Assembly: GCA_002331025.1 (NCBI GenBank)
Contig: DCYG01000037.1
Span: forward strand, 1-41,406
DNA from: Firmicutes bacterium UBA2116
Lineage (GTDB): Bacteria > Bacillota > Clostridia > Tissierellales > Sedimentibacteraceae
Length of the DNA stretch: 41,406 bases
Direction: 5' to 3'
The notes under the pieces are model-generated. The model made no database searches, was not told the DNA's origin, and saw only the letters and a list, made by a program, of their open reading frames with translations. The translations under genes were made by a program, and so were the position numbers. Positions 7,976-16,448 of this stretch are shown one piece after another (the first letter of the stretch is position 1; each line of letters begins with the position of its first letter).

Positions 7976-8896
7976 ATGAAAGTAGGAATTCCTAAAGGGT
8001 TGTTATATTACAAATATCATCCTTTTTTAATCACTTTTTTTAAAGAATTAGGCGCTGACGTAGTCGTATCTGAGGGTACAAACAAAAAAATACTGGACTT
8101 AGGAGTAAAATATGCTGTCGATGAAGCATGTCTGCCAATAAAAATATTTCATGGTCATGCGGCAGCTTTAAGGGACAAATGCGATATCATAGTTATTCCG
8201 CGTATCATGCAGATTAAAAAAAACGAATATATATGTCCGAAGTTTTGCGGACTTCCCGAAATGGTTGCAAACAGCATTGAAAACATGCCTTTGTCTATAA
8301 CAGAGCCGATTTATACTTTTACTAAAAAAAGACTTTATCATTGGGCTAAATCAGCGGGAAAAAAGGTTACAGGCAATGAATTTAAAATTAAACACGCATT
8401 CTTAAAAGCTTATGAAAAGCAATTAAATTACACCGCAGGAATTTTTGACGAGGATTATGATATTAAAATTGCATTGGTAGGTCATCCATACAACATATAC
8501 GATAATTTTGTCAATATGAATTTAGTAAATAAGCTGAACAAATTAGGTGTAGGTGTAGAAACTATGGAATTTACACAGGAATTTTTAATAAGCCTGGAAA
8601 TCAACAATTTATATAAACGCCCATTTTGGACTTTTGCAAGAGAAAATTATGGTTTTGCAATAAATGCTTCAAAGGAAAAAAGAGTTGACGGAATTATATA
8701 CATTTCATCATTTAACTGCGGTATAGATTCCGTAATAATTGAATTGATAAAGGATAAAGTCGGAAGCTTCCCATTTTTGACACTTAAGGTTGACGAGCAT
8801 ACGGGGGAAGCCGGTATAGACACAAGGATAGAAGCATTTACCGACATGCTTGAAAGGAGAATTGTGAATGAAGGTAACATTCCCACACATGGGTAA
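7976..8896 (+). CDS. Acyl-CoA dehydratase activase-related protein (DUF2229/COG3580-like)
   Basis: The 306-residue protein starts MKVGIPKGLLYYKYHPFL, typical of DUF2229 proteins related to 2-hydroxyacyl-CoA dehydratase subunits. Cysteines at 52 (DEACLP), 69, 87 and 91 (YICPKFC), and one in FNCGIDS, could bind an Fe-S cluster. In many anaerobes this domain is fused with the two downstream ones in a very large protein; here they are separate genes. The likely role is as ATP-driven low-potential reductase partner, but the substrate is unknown. The SD is TGGAGG before ATG 7976. The 3' end overlaps the next gene by 29 bases, and its C-terminal LERR codons include the next SD. Confidence 0.82.
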   Translation: MKVGIPKGLLYYKYHPFLITFFKELGADVVVSEGTNKKILDLGVKYAVDEACLPIKIFHGHAAALRDKCDIIVIPRIMQIKKNEYICPKFCGLPEMVANSIENMPLSITEPIYTFTKKRLYHWAKSAGKKVTGNEFKIKHAFLKAYEKQLNYTAGIFDEDYDIKIALVGHPYNIYDNFVNMNLVNKLNKLGVGVETMEFTQEFLISLEINNLYKRPFWTFARENYGFAINASKEKRVDGIIYISSFNCGIDSVIIELIKDKVGSFPFLTLKVDEHTGEAGIDTRIEAFTDMLERRIVNEGNIPTHG

Positions 8897-9959
8897 TGTA
8901 TATTTAGCGGCAAAAGCGCTGTTGGATGGTCTCGGAATCGACTATGTAATACCACCAAAAAATAATAAGGAAGCACTTGATATCGGCACATTGCATTCGC
9001 CCGAAGAAATGTGCCTGCCATTTAAGTTGATGATAGGTAACTATGTTCAGGCGATTCAAAAGGGTGCAGATACAATAATTATCGTTGGAAGCTGCGGACC
9101 ATGCAGATTTGGAGAATATTGTGAGCTTCAGATGAATTTAATGAAAAATCTGGGATACGATTTGAATTTTATCGTTATTGATTATCCGAAGGATATAGGA
9201 ATAAAGGAATTATACAGGAGAATTAATCAGATTTCTTCAAAAAGCAGCGGGAAAACATTTGAAAAGCTTAAAGCTTTAAATGACAGCTTAAAAGTAATAA
9301 GGTTAATAGATGAAATAGAGGAAGCAGCTCATATGTTTGCAGGATACGAAAGAAATAAAGGTGACTGCAAGCATATTTTAAATGAATGTAAAGAGGAAGC
9401 GTTAAAATGCAGGACATCAAAAGAAATGATTAATTTGCTTATAGAATATAAAGAAAAAATCAGGCACGTGCCCGTGGATATAAATAAAAATCCTTTAAAA
9501 ATTGCTATAATAGGTGAAATATACACTGTTATTGAACCATACACCAATTTTTCAATAGAGGATAAATTAATGGGATACGGTGTTTCTTCTCACAGGGGTC
9601 TTACACCAAGCTGGTGGGTAAAAAACGCATTATTGAGCCCCTTAAAAATTAATTCTTTAACCATACGAAGAAATGCCAAAAAATATTTACCTATGCAGAT
9701 AGGAGGTCATGCAATTGAATGTGTGGGAGAAGCGGTTACTGCCTCAAAGGAAGGTTACGATGGAGCAATCCAAATATTCCCCATGGGTTGTATGCCCGAA
9801 ATAGTATCAAAATCAATTCTTCCGACCATTTCTAAGGATCTGGACTTTCCCGTGATGTCACTGGTGGTGGACGATATGACCGGTGAAGCAGGCTATATTA
9901 CAAGAATTGAAGCATTTATCGACTTGCTTGAAAGGAGAAGAGAAAAATGTATTATTTAG
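8868..9959 (+). CDS. Acyl-CoA dehydratase activase-related protein (COG3581-like)
   Basis: The 363-residue protein begins MKVTFPHMGNVYLAAKALL and has a Cys-rich region, EEMCLPFK (C49) then GSCGPCRFGEYC (C76, C79, C85), and a later MGCMPE. These look like Fe-S ligands related to the dehydratase beta-subunit/double-cubane protein superfamily. Its C-terminal block TGEAG..TRIEAF.D.LERR is shared with the preceding protein, so the two are divergent relatives. ATG 8868 follows AAGGAGA that lies inside the upstream gene, and its own last codons carry the SD for the activase gene, with a 13-base overlap. Role: probably electron acceptor/partner of the activase; substrate unknown. Confidence 0.8.
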   Translation: MKVTFPHMGNVYLAAKALLDGLGIDYVIPPKNNKEALDIGTLHSPEEMCLPFKLMIGNYVQAIQKGADTIIIVGSCGPCRFGEYCELQMNLMKNLGYDLNFIVIDYPKDIGIKELYRRINQISSKSSGKTFEKLKALNDSLKVIRLIDEIEEAAHMFAGYERNKGDCKHILNECKEEALKCRTSKEMINLLIEYKEKIRHVPVDINKNPLKIAIIGEIYTVIEPYTNFSIEDKLMGYGVSSHRGLTPSWWVKNALLSPLKINSLTIRRNAKKYLPMQIGGHAIECVGEAVTASKEGYDGAIQIFPMGCMPEIVSKSILPTISKDLDFPVMSLVVDDMTGEAGYITRIEAFIDLLERRREKCII

Positions 9960-10924
9960 GTGTTGATGTAGGTTCAGTAAGTACAGATATTGTATTGTTA
10001 GATGAACATATGACGGTTAATGAAAAAATATATCTACGGACTAAAGGAAATCCAATAAAAGCCGTTCAAGACGGGTTTAAAATTTTAAAAAACAAATACG
10101 ATCAATTGGAAATTTCAGCTGCAGGAACGACAGGAAGCGGAAGAATGATAGCTTCTGCTATAATAGGAGGAGATGCGGTTAAAAATGAAATAACGGCTCA
10201 TGCGACAGCAGCATTGGAATTTGATGAAGATGTAAGAACAATAATTGAAATCGGTGGTCAGGATTCAAAAATAATAATCCTTAATAATAGGATAGTATCC
10301 GACTTTGCCATGAATACGGTGTGTGCAGCAGGAACCGGTTCCTTTTTAGACAGGCAGGCAGAAAGGCTGGATATCCCCATAGAAGAATTTGGTGACTACG
10401 CTCTTAAAGCGAAAAGCAGTGTAAGAATTGCCGGCAGATGCGCAGTTTTTGCAGAATCAGATATGATTCACAAGCAGCAGCTTGGCTACAATCAACCCGA
10501 AATAATCAGAGGGCTTTGCGATGCGTTGGTCAGGAATTATCTAAACAACATAGGTAAGGGGAAGACAATATTGCCAAAGATTTTATTTCAAGGTGGGGTA
10601 GCGGCAAATAAGGGTATGAAAGCAGCTTTTGAAAATGCATTGGGCTTTGAAATTCATGTTCCCGAACACTATAATATGATGGGTGCTATAGGTGCCGCCA
10701 TTATTGCGAAAAAAACAGTAAAGAAAGTTGGAAGGACAAATTTCAGAGGATTTGAGCTTGCCGGCAGCAATATAATTTCAAAAAGCTTTGAATGCGAAGG
10801 ATGTACTAATAAGTGCGAAGTAGTTAAAATTTATGAAAATAATGCGGTTATAGGTTATTTCGGTGACAGATGCGGCAAATGGAGCAATAAGCTGTTACAG
10901 TCATCTAATGACTTATTGGCATAA
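9947..10924 (+). CDS. BadF/BadG/BcrA/BcrD-type activase ATPase
   Basis: The 325-residue protein is of the ASKHA fold. It shows the phosphate loops GVDVGSVSTD (5-14) and GTTGSGR, the EIGGQDSK motif (101-108), NTVCAAGTGSFLDRQAE with C126, GRCAVFAESD with C165, and GGVAANKG. In activators of 2-hydroxyacyl-CoA dehydratases and in double-cubane reductases, these two cysteines from each subunit hold one [4Fe-4S] cluster at the dimer interface, and ATP hydrolysis pushes an electron to the partner protein. A C-terminal extension adds CEGCTNKC (C283, C286, C290) and C309, possibly a second cluster. It is the last gene of the coupled trio. Confidence 0.9.
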   Translation: MYYLGVDVGSVSTDIVLLDEHMTVNEKIYLRTKGNPIKAVQDGFKILKNKYDQLEISAAGTTGSGRMIASAIIGGDAVKNEITAHATAALEFDEDVRTIIEIGGQDSKIIILNNRIVSDFAMNTVCAAGTGSFLDRQAERLDIPIEEFGDYALKAKSSVRIAGRCAVFAESDMIHKQQLGYNQPEIIRGLCDALVRNYLNNIGKGKTILPKILFQGGVAANKGMKAAFENALGFEIHVPEHYNMMGAIGAAIIAKKTVKKVGRTNFRGFELAGSNIISKSFECEGCTNKCEVVKIYENNAVIGYFGDRCGKWSNKLLQSSNDLLA

Positions 10925-10938
10925 GCACTGTTTTTATT

Positions 10939-10994
10939 TTATGTCATTCTGAACACAGTGAAGGATCTCGTCTTTTGCCGTACGAGATCCTCAG
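10939..10994. repeat. GTCATTCTGA / AAGGATCTC repeat with hairpin
   Basis: ATGTCATTCTGAACACAGTG followed by AAGGATCTCG is a copy of a dispersed repeat, also found in inverse orientation at 33516-33545. AGGATCTCGT (10962-10971) pairs perfectly with ACGAGATCCT (10982-10991), so it can fold at the junction of two converging genes. Confidence 0.65.
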
Positions 10995-10999
10995 TCGGC

Positions 11000-11488
11000 T
11001 TATTTAACCTTAACTTTATTATCTTCAATCAATTCATTTGCAACCCATCTTGCAACCATTCCCGTAATTGCAATACAATGTTCTTTTCTTTCAGGGCTTT
11101 TAAAATCATCACCCTGCCATTTTCTCGTTATAACCCTGCAGCATGTTGATTTGTACTCATCTATTATATAATCATGAAGTTTTTTTGATACTTCAAACAT
11201 CTTATCCTTCATCGGTTCGCCTTCGACTCTGCCGTAGACTATACCCAAGCCCATCTGACCGCCTGATACAGCACCGCACAAGCATTGAGCCTTGCCCATA
11301 CCTATGGGAAATCCGCTTGCTAATTTTACGATATTTTCATCGTAAGGCTTACCCAAAAGCTCATTTATTGTTTGAAGTACCGCTTCACTGCAAAAATATG
11401 TGCCGCTTCTGAACAACTTTTCAGCATCCTCCTGAACTTTATCCAAGAGATCGTCTTTGTTATACTCCATAGTATTAACTAATGTCAT
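11000..11488 (-). CDS. C_GCAxxG_C_C family redox-type protein
   Basis: The 162-residue protein has the C-GCAxxG-C-C family pattern. A Cys lies in FRSGTYFCSEAVL, the glycine-rich CLCGAVSGGQMGLG stands in the middle, a CC pair in STCCRVI follows, and there is a last Cys in EHCIAITG. Members of this family are small, cytoplasmic and thought to bind a metal or undergo thiol redox chemistry; their precise function is unknown. The SD GGAGG precedes ATG with good spacing. It converges on the activase gene and is not in an operon with it. Confidence 0.8.
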   Translation of the reverse strand: MTLVNTMEYNKDDLLDKVQEDAEKLFRSGTYFCSEAVLQTINELLGKPYDENIVKLASGFPIGMGKAQCLCGAVSGGQMGLGIVYGRVEGEPMKDKMFEVSKKLHDYIIDEYKSTCCRVITRKWQGDDFKSPERKEHCIAITGMVARWVANELIEDNKVKVK

Positions 11489-11613
11489 TTCAGTCCTCCG
11501 AAATTAAAATATTATTCATTATAGCATGTACCAACAGTTTTTTTCAAAGGTATCATTATTATAAATTCTAATTGTCAAAGGGCTAACAATAGCAAATTCT
11601 AATACTTAATAAA

Positions 11614-11642
11614 TTGATTATATAAAATGTATATATTATAAT
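11614..11642 (+). promoter_or_regulatory. Promoter of the TDT-family gene
   Basis: TTGATT at 11614-11619 and TATAAT at 11637-11642 are separated by 17 bases, about 30 bases before the start codon. Confidence 0.65.
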
Positions 11643-11674
11643 GAGTAAGCTAAAATTTTATTATGGAGACAACT

Positions 11675-12604
11675 ATGGAACAAATGTTAAAAAAATATCC
11701 TGTACCTGCATCAGGACTTATACTTGGATTAGCCGCAGCAGGAAACTTAATACAATCCTACGGTGAAACATACAGAAGCATCTTTGGAATTATTTCTTCA
11801 ATCCTTTTCGTTTTAATGATTATTAAAATAGTAAAACATACTGATGGGGTTAGGGAAAGCCTTCAAAATCCTGTAATAGCAAGTGTATTTCCTACACTAT
11901 CTATGGCTGCAATGCTTTTAGCGGCATATTTAAAACCATTATCTAAGACTATGGCATTCACCTTATGGGTTATAGGACTTGTTTTCCACATATTGCTGAT
12001 CTTTTGGTTCAGCAAAAAGTTTGTTTTTAGCTTTAAAATTAAGCAGGTATTTCCTTCATGGTTCATTGTTTATGTCGGTATTGCAGTTGCCAGTGTTACT
12101 GCCCCTGCATTTGAAATGAATGCTGTAGGACAGATGGCATTTTGGTTTGGGCTGATATCATACATTTTTCTGCTGCCTATTGTTATATACAGAACTGTAA
12201 AAATAAAAGAAATACTCGAGCCTGCCATGCCTACACTTATTATTTTTGCAGCACCTGCCAGTCTTTTGCTTGCAGGATACATGAATTCCTTTGTAAATAA
12301 AAACATATCAATGATATGGTGTCTGACAGCTTTATCCATAATTATGTATATTGCAGCCGTTATATTGCTTCCGAAGCTTTTGAGGCTTAAATTTTATCCC
12401 AGCTATTCGGGTTTTACATTCCCTCTTATCATAAGCGGTATAGCAATGAAGCTTACAAACGGATATTTATTAAAAATCGATACTCCTATAAGCTGGTTGG
12501 TTTATTTAGTTAAATTTCAGGAAATTATAGCTGTAGCAATTACATTATATGTATTTTTCAGGTATATGCAATTTTTGTTTGACCGTACAAAGGCTACAGT
12601 ATAA
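11675..12604 (+). CDS. TDT family transporter / TehA-SLAC1-type channel
   Basis: The 309-residue protein is almost entirely hydrophobic, with about ten predicted membrane helices, starting with the motif PVPASGLILGLAAAGNL. This is the N-terminal signature of the tellurite-resistance/dicarboxylate transporter (TDT) family, to which the anion channels TehA and SLAC1 belong. It acts in the cytoplasmic membrane; the substrate, perhaps an anion or organic acid, cannot be told. ATG 11675 is preferred because GGAG at 11665-11668 serves it; the ATG at 11663 sits on top of that SD. A sigma-A-type promoter lies just upstream. Confidence 0.82.
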   Translation: MEQMLKKYPVPASGLILGLAAAGNLIQSYGETYRSIFGIISSILFVLMIIKIVKHTDGVRESLQNPVIASVFPTLSMAAMLLAAYLKPLSKTMAFTLWVIGLVFHILLIFWFSKKFVFSFKIKQVFPSWFIVYVGIAVASVTAPAFEMNAVGQMAFWFGLISYIFLLPIVIYRTVKIKEILEPAMPTLIIFAAPASLLLAGYMNSFVNKNISMIWCLTALSIIMYIAAVILLPKLLRLKFYPSYSGFTFPLIISGIAMKLTNGYLLKIDTPISWLVYLVKFQEIIAVAITLYVFFRYMQFLFDRTKATV

Positions 12605-12611
12605 GAAATAT

Positions 12612-12635
12612 AAAAAAAACCGGGATACCCCGGTT
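12612..12635 (-). terminator. Rho-independent terminator of prfC
   Basis: Read on the minus strand, AACCGGG pairs with CCCGGTT around a four-base loop and is followed by a run of T. It lies immediately after the repeat element that overlaps the prfC stop. Confidence 0.85.
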
Positions 12636-12664
12636 CAGGCTGCTGAAAAAATTTTCAGCGGCCT
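12636..12664. repeat. Stop-codon-associated inverted-repeat element E1 (short form)
   Basis: The ends are CAGGCTGCTGAAAA and TTTTCAGCGGCCT, an almost uninterrupted inverted repeat. The prfC stop codon lies in the right arm. It looks like an internally deleted form of the elements at 26066-26121 and 37183-37237. Confidence 0.6.
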
Positions 12665-14238
12665 ATTTCATCTATTACTTCAAGCGCTTCAACTAATATT
12701 ATATCTTCATTTCTTTCCTGGAAGCTTTTTAAAGCATATGCATTTGTAAACAATAATACAGGTCTTTCGTAATAATCATATACAAGCATACATCTTGAAT
12801 TCTGATATTTCTTTAGGCTTTCCGGATCATCTGTTTTTACCCATCTCGCTACTGAAAAATCAATACTCTCCATGCGAATGTCCGTATTGTATTCATTTAC
12901 CAATCTATATTCAAATACTTCAAATTGTAAAACACCGACAGCACCAAGTACAACCTCGTTATATTCATTCTTATAAACCTGGATGGCACCTTCCTGAGCC
13001 AATTGTTCAACTCCTTTTTGGAAGTTCTTACCCTTCAAAGAATTCTTAGCGCTTACCCTGCAAAATAATTCGGGAGGGAAGGTAGGCAATGGCTCAAAAA
13101 ACACCTTTTCTTTACTGTTGGTTAATGTATCACCAATTTGAAAATTACCCGAATCATATATACCGATTACATCTCCCGCATATGCCGTATCAACAGTTTC
13201 TCTTTCATTAGCCATAAGGTGCGTCGACTGGCTGAGCTTCATTTGTTTTCCGGTTCTCGACAATGTTACGTTCATGCCTCTTACGAATGTACCTGAGCAT
13301 ATTCTTAAAAATGCAAGTCGGTCACGGTGGTTAGGATCCATATTTGCTTGAATTTTAAATATAAATCCTGTAAATTCTTCATCTGTCGGTTCAACATAGC
13401 CTGTTGTAGTTTTTCTTTTCGACGGAGGAGGTGATATCTGAAGGAAATGCTCTAAAAATTCAGTTACTCCAAAGTCTGCAAGAGCAGATCCAAAAAATAC
13501 CGGAGACAATTTTCCCTGTTTTATTAATTCCAGATCAAATTCATTACCGGCTCCGTCAAGAAGTTCCATTGCATATCTTAAATTTTCTAGATTTGACCGG
13601 CTCAAAACACCATCAAGCTTTGAAGATTGAACTTTTTCTTCACCGAGATATATTTGTTCTTTTTTCTTAAATAAATATACTGTATTTTTTAATCTGTCGT
13701 AAATACCTTCAAATTCCTTTCCACATCCAATTGGCCACGTTACGGCAACTGACGGCAGACCCAGCACATCTTCCAATTCCTGCATTGAATCAAGGGGGTC
13801 CTTAGCTTCACGGTCAAGCTTATTTATAAATGTGAATATGGGAATCCCTCTCATGCTGCAAACCTGGAACAATTTCTTTGTCTGAGCCTCTATACCCTTG
13901 GCAGCATCTATAACCATTACCGCACTGTCAACAGATGTTAAAATACGGTAGGTATCTTCGCCGAAATCATTATGACCGGGAGTATCCATTATGGATATAA
14001 CCTTGTCATTATATTCAAATTGCATAACAGAGGATGTAACGGAAATACCACGCTGCTTTTCTATTTCCATCCAGTCTGATTTGGCAAATTTGGAGTTTTT
14101 TCTTGCTCTTACGGTTCCTGCCTCCCTTATCGCACCGCCGTGCAACAGAAGCTTTTCCGTCAAGGTAGTCTTACCTGCATCGGGATGCGATATTATACCG
14201 AAAATTCTTCTTTTGTTAATTAAATCTATGTTATTCAT
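12655..14238 (-). CDS. prfC: Peptide chain release factor 3
   Basis: This 527-residue translational GTPase is of normal RF3 length. The GTPase motifs are visible: HPDAGKT (residues 18-24), DTPGHND (85-91) and NKLD (139-142), followed by the RF3-type domain 2 and the C-terminal domain. RF3 recycles RF1/RF2 from the ribosome after peptide release and contributes to post-peptidyl-transfer quality control. The SD AAAGGA stands 6 bases before ATG 14238. The gene is a single unit between two converging or divergent neighbours; its stop codon lies in a small inverted-repeat element, followed at once by a strong terminator. Confidence 0.95.
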   Translation of the reverse strand: MNNIDLINKRRIFGIISHPDAGKTTLTEKLLLHGGAIREAGTVRARKNSKFAKSDWMEIEKQRGISVTSSVMQFEYNDKVISIMDTPGHNDFGEDTYRILTSVDSAVMVIDAAKGIEAQTKKLFQVCSMRGIPIFTFINKLDREAKDPLDSMQELEDVLGLPSVAVTWPIGCGKEFEGIYDRLKNTVYLFKKKEQIYLGEEKVQSSKLDGVLSRSNLENLRYAMELLDGAGNEFDLELIKQGKLSPVFFGSALADFGVTEFLEHFLQISPPPSKRKTTTGYVEPTDEEFTGFIFKIQANMDPNHRDRLAFLRICSGTFVRGMNVTLSRTGKQMKLSQSTHLMANERETVDTAYAGDVIGIYDSGNFQIGDTLTNSKEKVFFEPLPTFPPELFCRVSAKNSLKGKNFQKGVEQLAQEGAIQVYKNEYNEVVLGAVGVLQFEVFEYRLVNEYNTDIRMESIDFSVARWVKTDDPESLKKYQNSRCMLVYDYYERPVLLFTNAYALKSFQERNEDIILVEALEVIDEIGR

Positions 14239-14324
14239 GATTGTCCTTTCTTATGCTTAATCCATACTACCATGATATTTTACAATATATAATGAAAAAA
14301 TAAAAGCTATTTTTATATATATAA

Positions 14325-14346
14325 ACGGAAAGCTTTCGCTTTCCGT
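14325..14346 (-). terminator. Terminator of the YmaF-like gene
   Basis: ACGGAAAGC pairs with GCTTTCCGT around a four-base loop. On the minus strand it is followed by TTTATATATATAAAAA. Confidence 0.7.
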
Positions 14347-14350
14347 AAAT

Positions 14351-14698
14351 TTAATCATAACATATGGGTTCTTCAATTCCGGTGGCAACTTTGACACAAT
14401 GCTTATGTCCGTCATTAAAAGTCGTATATCCCTCCATGAGATGTATATGATTTCCGCAGCCGGTAGGGATAGCCGGTCCTGTTTTACCTATAAGCTTGTG
14501 GCAATGACAATCCACAATATCGGTTATAATATAAACTTCATGTATGTGGCTGTCGCCGCAGGGGATTATTTTTCCTGCTATACCTTCAAAGCAATGCTTG
14601 TGTAAATCACATCTTAGTCCTCCTAATTCAACAAATCCTTCTACAGGATGAATGTGGGGAGGAATTTTATCGTGACAACATTTATTATTAAAGAACAT
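14351..14698 (-). CDS. ymaF: YmaF family protein (His/Cys-rich, probable metal-binding)
   Basis: The 115-residue protein is rich in His and Cys, with repeated units: PPHIHPVEG, CDLHKHCFEG, CGDSHIHEV, CHCHKL, CGNHIHLMEGYT and GHKHCVKV. This matches the YmaF family, named for a Bacillus subtilis protein encoded near miaA/hfq. The repeated HxH/CxH pairs strongly suggest metal binding, but no function is established. ATG 14698 is served by AAGGAAG; the open frame continues upstream to 14737 without a better site. A Fur-like box covers the predicted transcription start, which fits a metal-related role. It is divergent from miaB. Confidence 0.8.
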   Translation of the reverse strand: MFFNNKCCHDKIPPHIHPVEGFVELGGLRCDLHKHCFEGIAGKIIPCGDSHIHEVYIITDIVDCHCHKLIGKTGPAIPTGCGNHIHLMEGYTTFNDGHKHCVKVATGIEEPICYD

Positions 14699-14722
14699 AT
14701 GGCATACTTCCTTTTTAATTTT

Positions 14723-14755
14723 TAATATCATTATCATTAGTTAACTTATAGTATA
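14723..14755 (-). promoter_or_regulatory. Fur-like box and -10 region of the YmaF-like gene
   Basis: On the minus strand, ACTAATGATAATGATATTA (14723-14741) matches 13 of 19 positions of the classical Fur box. It lies just downstream of a -10-like TATACT (14750-14755), a repressing position. Confidence 0.45.
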
Positions 14756-14829
14756 ATATGACACGTAAATAAGTTTGTTCATAAAATTCGACATTTATCA
14801 GCAACATATACAAGGTTTTTAAATAATTA

Positions 14830-14858
14830 TTGAACAAGAAGTTATAAAATGATATAAT
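14830..14858 (+). promoter_or_regulatory. Promoter of miaB
   Basis: TTGAAC at 14830-14835 and TATAAT at 14853-14858 are separated by 17 bases, about 35 bases before the start codon. Confidence 0.7.
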
Positions 14859-14893
14859 ATGCGGGATATATCAGATATAGAAAGTTGGTTAAA

Positions 14894-16318
14894 ATGAAAA
14901 ATGCAGAAATAAAAAACGCTGAAAATACAAAGTTAACAGGCGATAGAATTATAGAATTAAGAAACAACAACGAACAATATTTTATTATGAACGGCAGAAA
15001 AAAAACTTATCATATACTGACCTACGGATGCCAGATGAACGAGCATGATTCAGAAAAAATAGGAGGCATGCTTACTTCTATAGGTTATGAGGAAACTGAT
15101 GATGATAAAAATGCTGATTTGGTAATATTCAACACATGCCTTATAAGAGAAAATGCAGAACTTAAGGTGTTTGGAAAACTTGGTGAAGTTAAAGGCTTAA
15201 AAAGAAATAAGCCGGATATGTTAGTGGCAGTTTGCGGCTGCATGATGCAAAAAGAAGAAATGAGACAAAAGCTTTTAAAGTCTTTTTCTTTTGTGGATAT
15301 AGTTTTTGGAACTAACACAATTCAGGAGCTTCCGGGCTTGATTTATGATGTTGAAATAAACAAGAAAAAAGGTATTGATATAATAGACAATTCGGAATTA
15401 ATATATGAAAATATGCCTAAAATGCGTAAGTTCAAATATAAAGCATTGGTTAATATAACTTACGGCTGCAACAACTTCTGCACCTATTGCGTAGTTCCTT
15501 ACGTCAGAGGAAGGGAAAAAAGCAGGGAACCGAATGAAATAATCAATGAAGTAAAGCTGTTGGCAGAAGACGGCTGTAAAGAAATAACCCTTTTAGGTCA
15601 AAATGTTAACTCTTATGGAAGTAATCTTGAAAATAAAATTACATTCGCGGAATTGCTGTATGAATTGAATAAAATCGATGGAATAGAGCGTATACGTTTT
15701 ATGACGTCTCATCCGAAGGATTTGACCGATGATTTAATCAAGGCAATAAAAGAATGCAGCAAGGTTTGTAACCATGTGCACCTGCCGGTACAAGCAGGAA
15801 GTAATGATGTTTTAAAAAGAATGAACCGTAAATACACCAAGGAACATTATCTCGACCTTGTATATAAACTAAAAAAGGAAATACCTGATGTTTCAATAAC
15901 TACAGATATTATTGTGGGGTTCCCCGGAGAAACGGAAGAAGATTTCCTGGAAACAGTTGATATTGTAAAAAAAGTTCAGTATGACTCTGCATTTACCTTC
16001 CTTTATTCTGTCAGAGAAGGGACTAAGGCAGCCGAAATGGATGATCAGGTTCCTGACGAAATGAAGCATGACCGTTTCAACAGATTATTGGATGTTTTGT
16101 ATCCTATAGTTTTAGAAAGAAACAGTGCATGTATAGGTAATGTCTATCCTGTATTGGTTGAATCCGTAAGCAAAACAAGCGACAATTATTTAACCGGCAG
16201 GACTGAGCATTTCAGATTAGTTCATTTTACGGGAACTGAAGATTTAATTGGCAAAATAGTTAATGTAAAAATAACAAACGTAAAAACCTTCCATATGGAA
16301 GGGCAAATAAATAGGTAA
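14894..16318 (+). CDS. miaB: tRNA-2-methylthio-N6-dimethylallyladenosine synthase
   Basis: The 474-residue radical-SAM methylthiotransferase converts i6A37 to ms2i6A37 in tRNAs reading U-starting codons. The N-terminal UPF0004 domain carries three cluster cysteines: C46 in TYGCQMNEHDSE, C82 in NTCLIRENAE and C116 in VCGCMMQ. The radical-SAM cluster motif is CNNFCTYC (C192, C196, C199), and a C-terminal TRAM domain follows. ATG 14894 fits the family; TTG 14885 is a possible alternative, and the SD is weak in either case. It has its own promoter and lies 130 bases before the mutS operon, which also contains miaA, the enzyme making its substrate. Confidence 0.95.
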   Translation: MKNAEIKNAENTKLTGDRIIELRNNNEQYFIMNGRKKTYHILTYGCQMNEHDSEKIGGMLTSIGYEETDDDKNADLVIFNTCLIRENAELKVFGKLGEVKGLKRNKPDMLVAVCGCMMQKEEMRQKLLKSFSFVDIVFGTNTIQELPGLIYDVEINKKKGIDIIDNSELIYENMPKMRKFKYKALVNITYGCNNFCTYCVVPYVRGREKSREPNEIINEVKLLAEDGCKEITLLGQNVNSYGSNLENKITFAELLYELNKIDGIERIRFMTSHPKDLTDDLIKAIKECSKVCNHVHLPVQAGSNDVLKRMNRKYTKEHYLDLVYKLKKEIPDVSITTDIIVGFPGETEEDFLETVDIVKKVQYDSAFTFLYSVREGTKAAEMDDQVPDEMKHDRFNRLLDVLYPIVLERNSACIGNVYPVLVESVSKTSDNYLTGRTEHFRLVHFTGTEDLIGKIVNVKITNVKTFHMEGQINR

Positions 16319-16371
16319 GGGGACACACCTCTTATAAAGAGATAGTCTTTGGGGATAAGAGGAATGTCCCC
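16319..16371. repeat. GGGGACA palindromic (REP-like) repeat
   Basis: GGGGACA and CCTCTTA on the left pair with TAAGAGG and TGTCCCC on the right. It is a solo palindrome in the miaB-mutS gap. Similar GGGGACA/TGTCCCC palindromes are known as REP sequences mobilised by Y1 (IS200-like) transposases; no transposase is present here. Confidence 0.6.
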
Positions 16372-16448
16372 AAATTGATAAAACAGGCAGGCAATAGTTT
16401 AGCAATGGACGAGCAATTGGAAAACACAATCGTTACAGGGGGTTTTTT

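Noticed and set aside
12667..14300. Plus-strand open frames opposite prfC
   Set aside because: They are shadows of the RF3 gene without SD sites or recognisable products.
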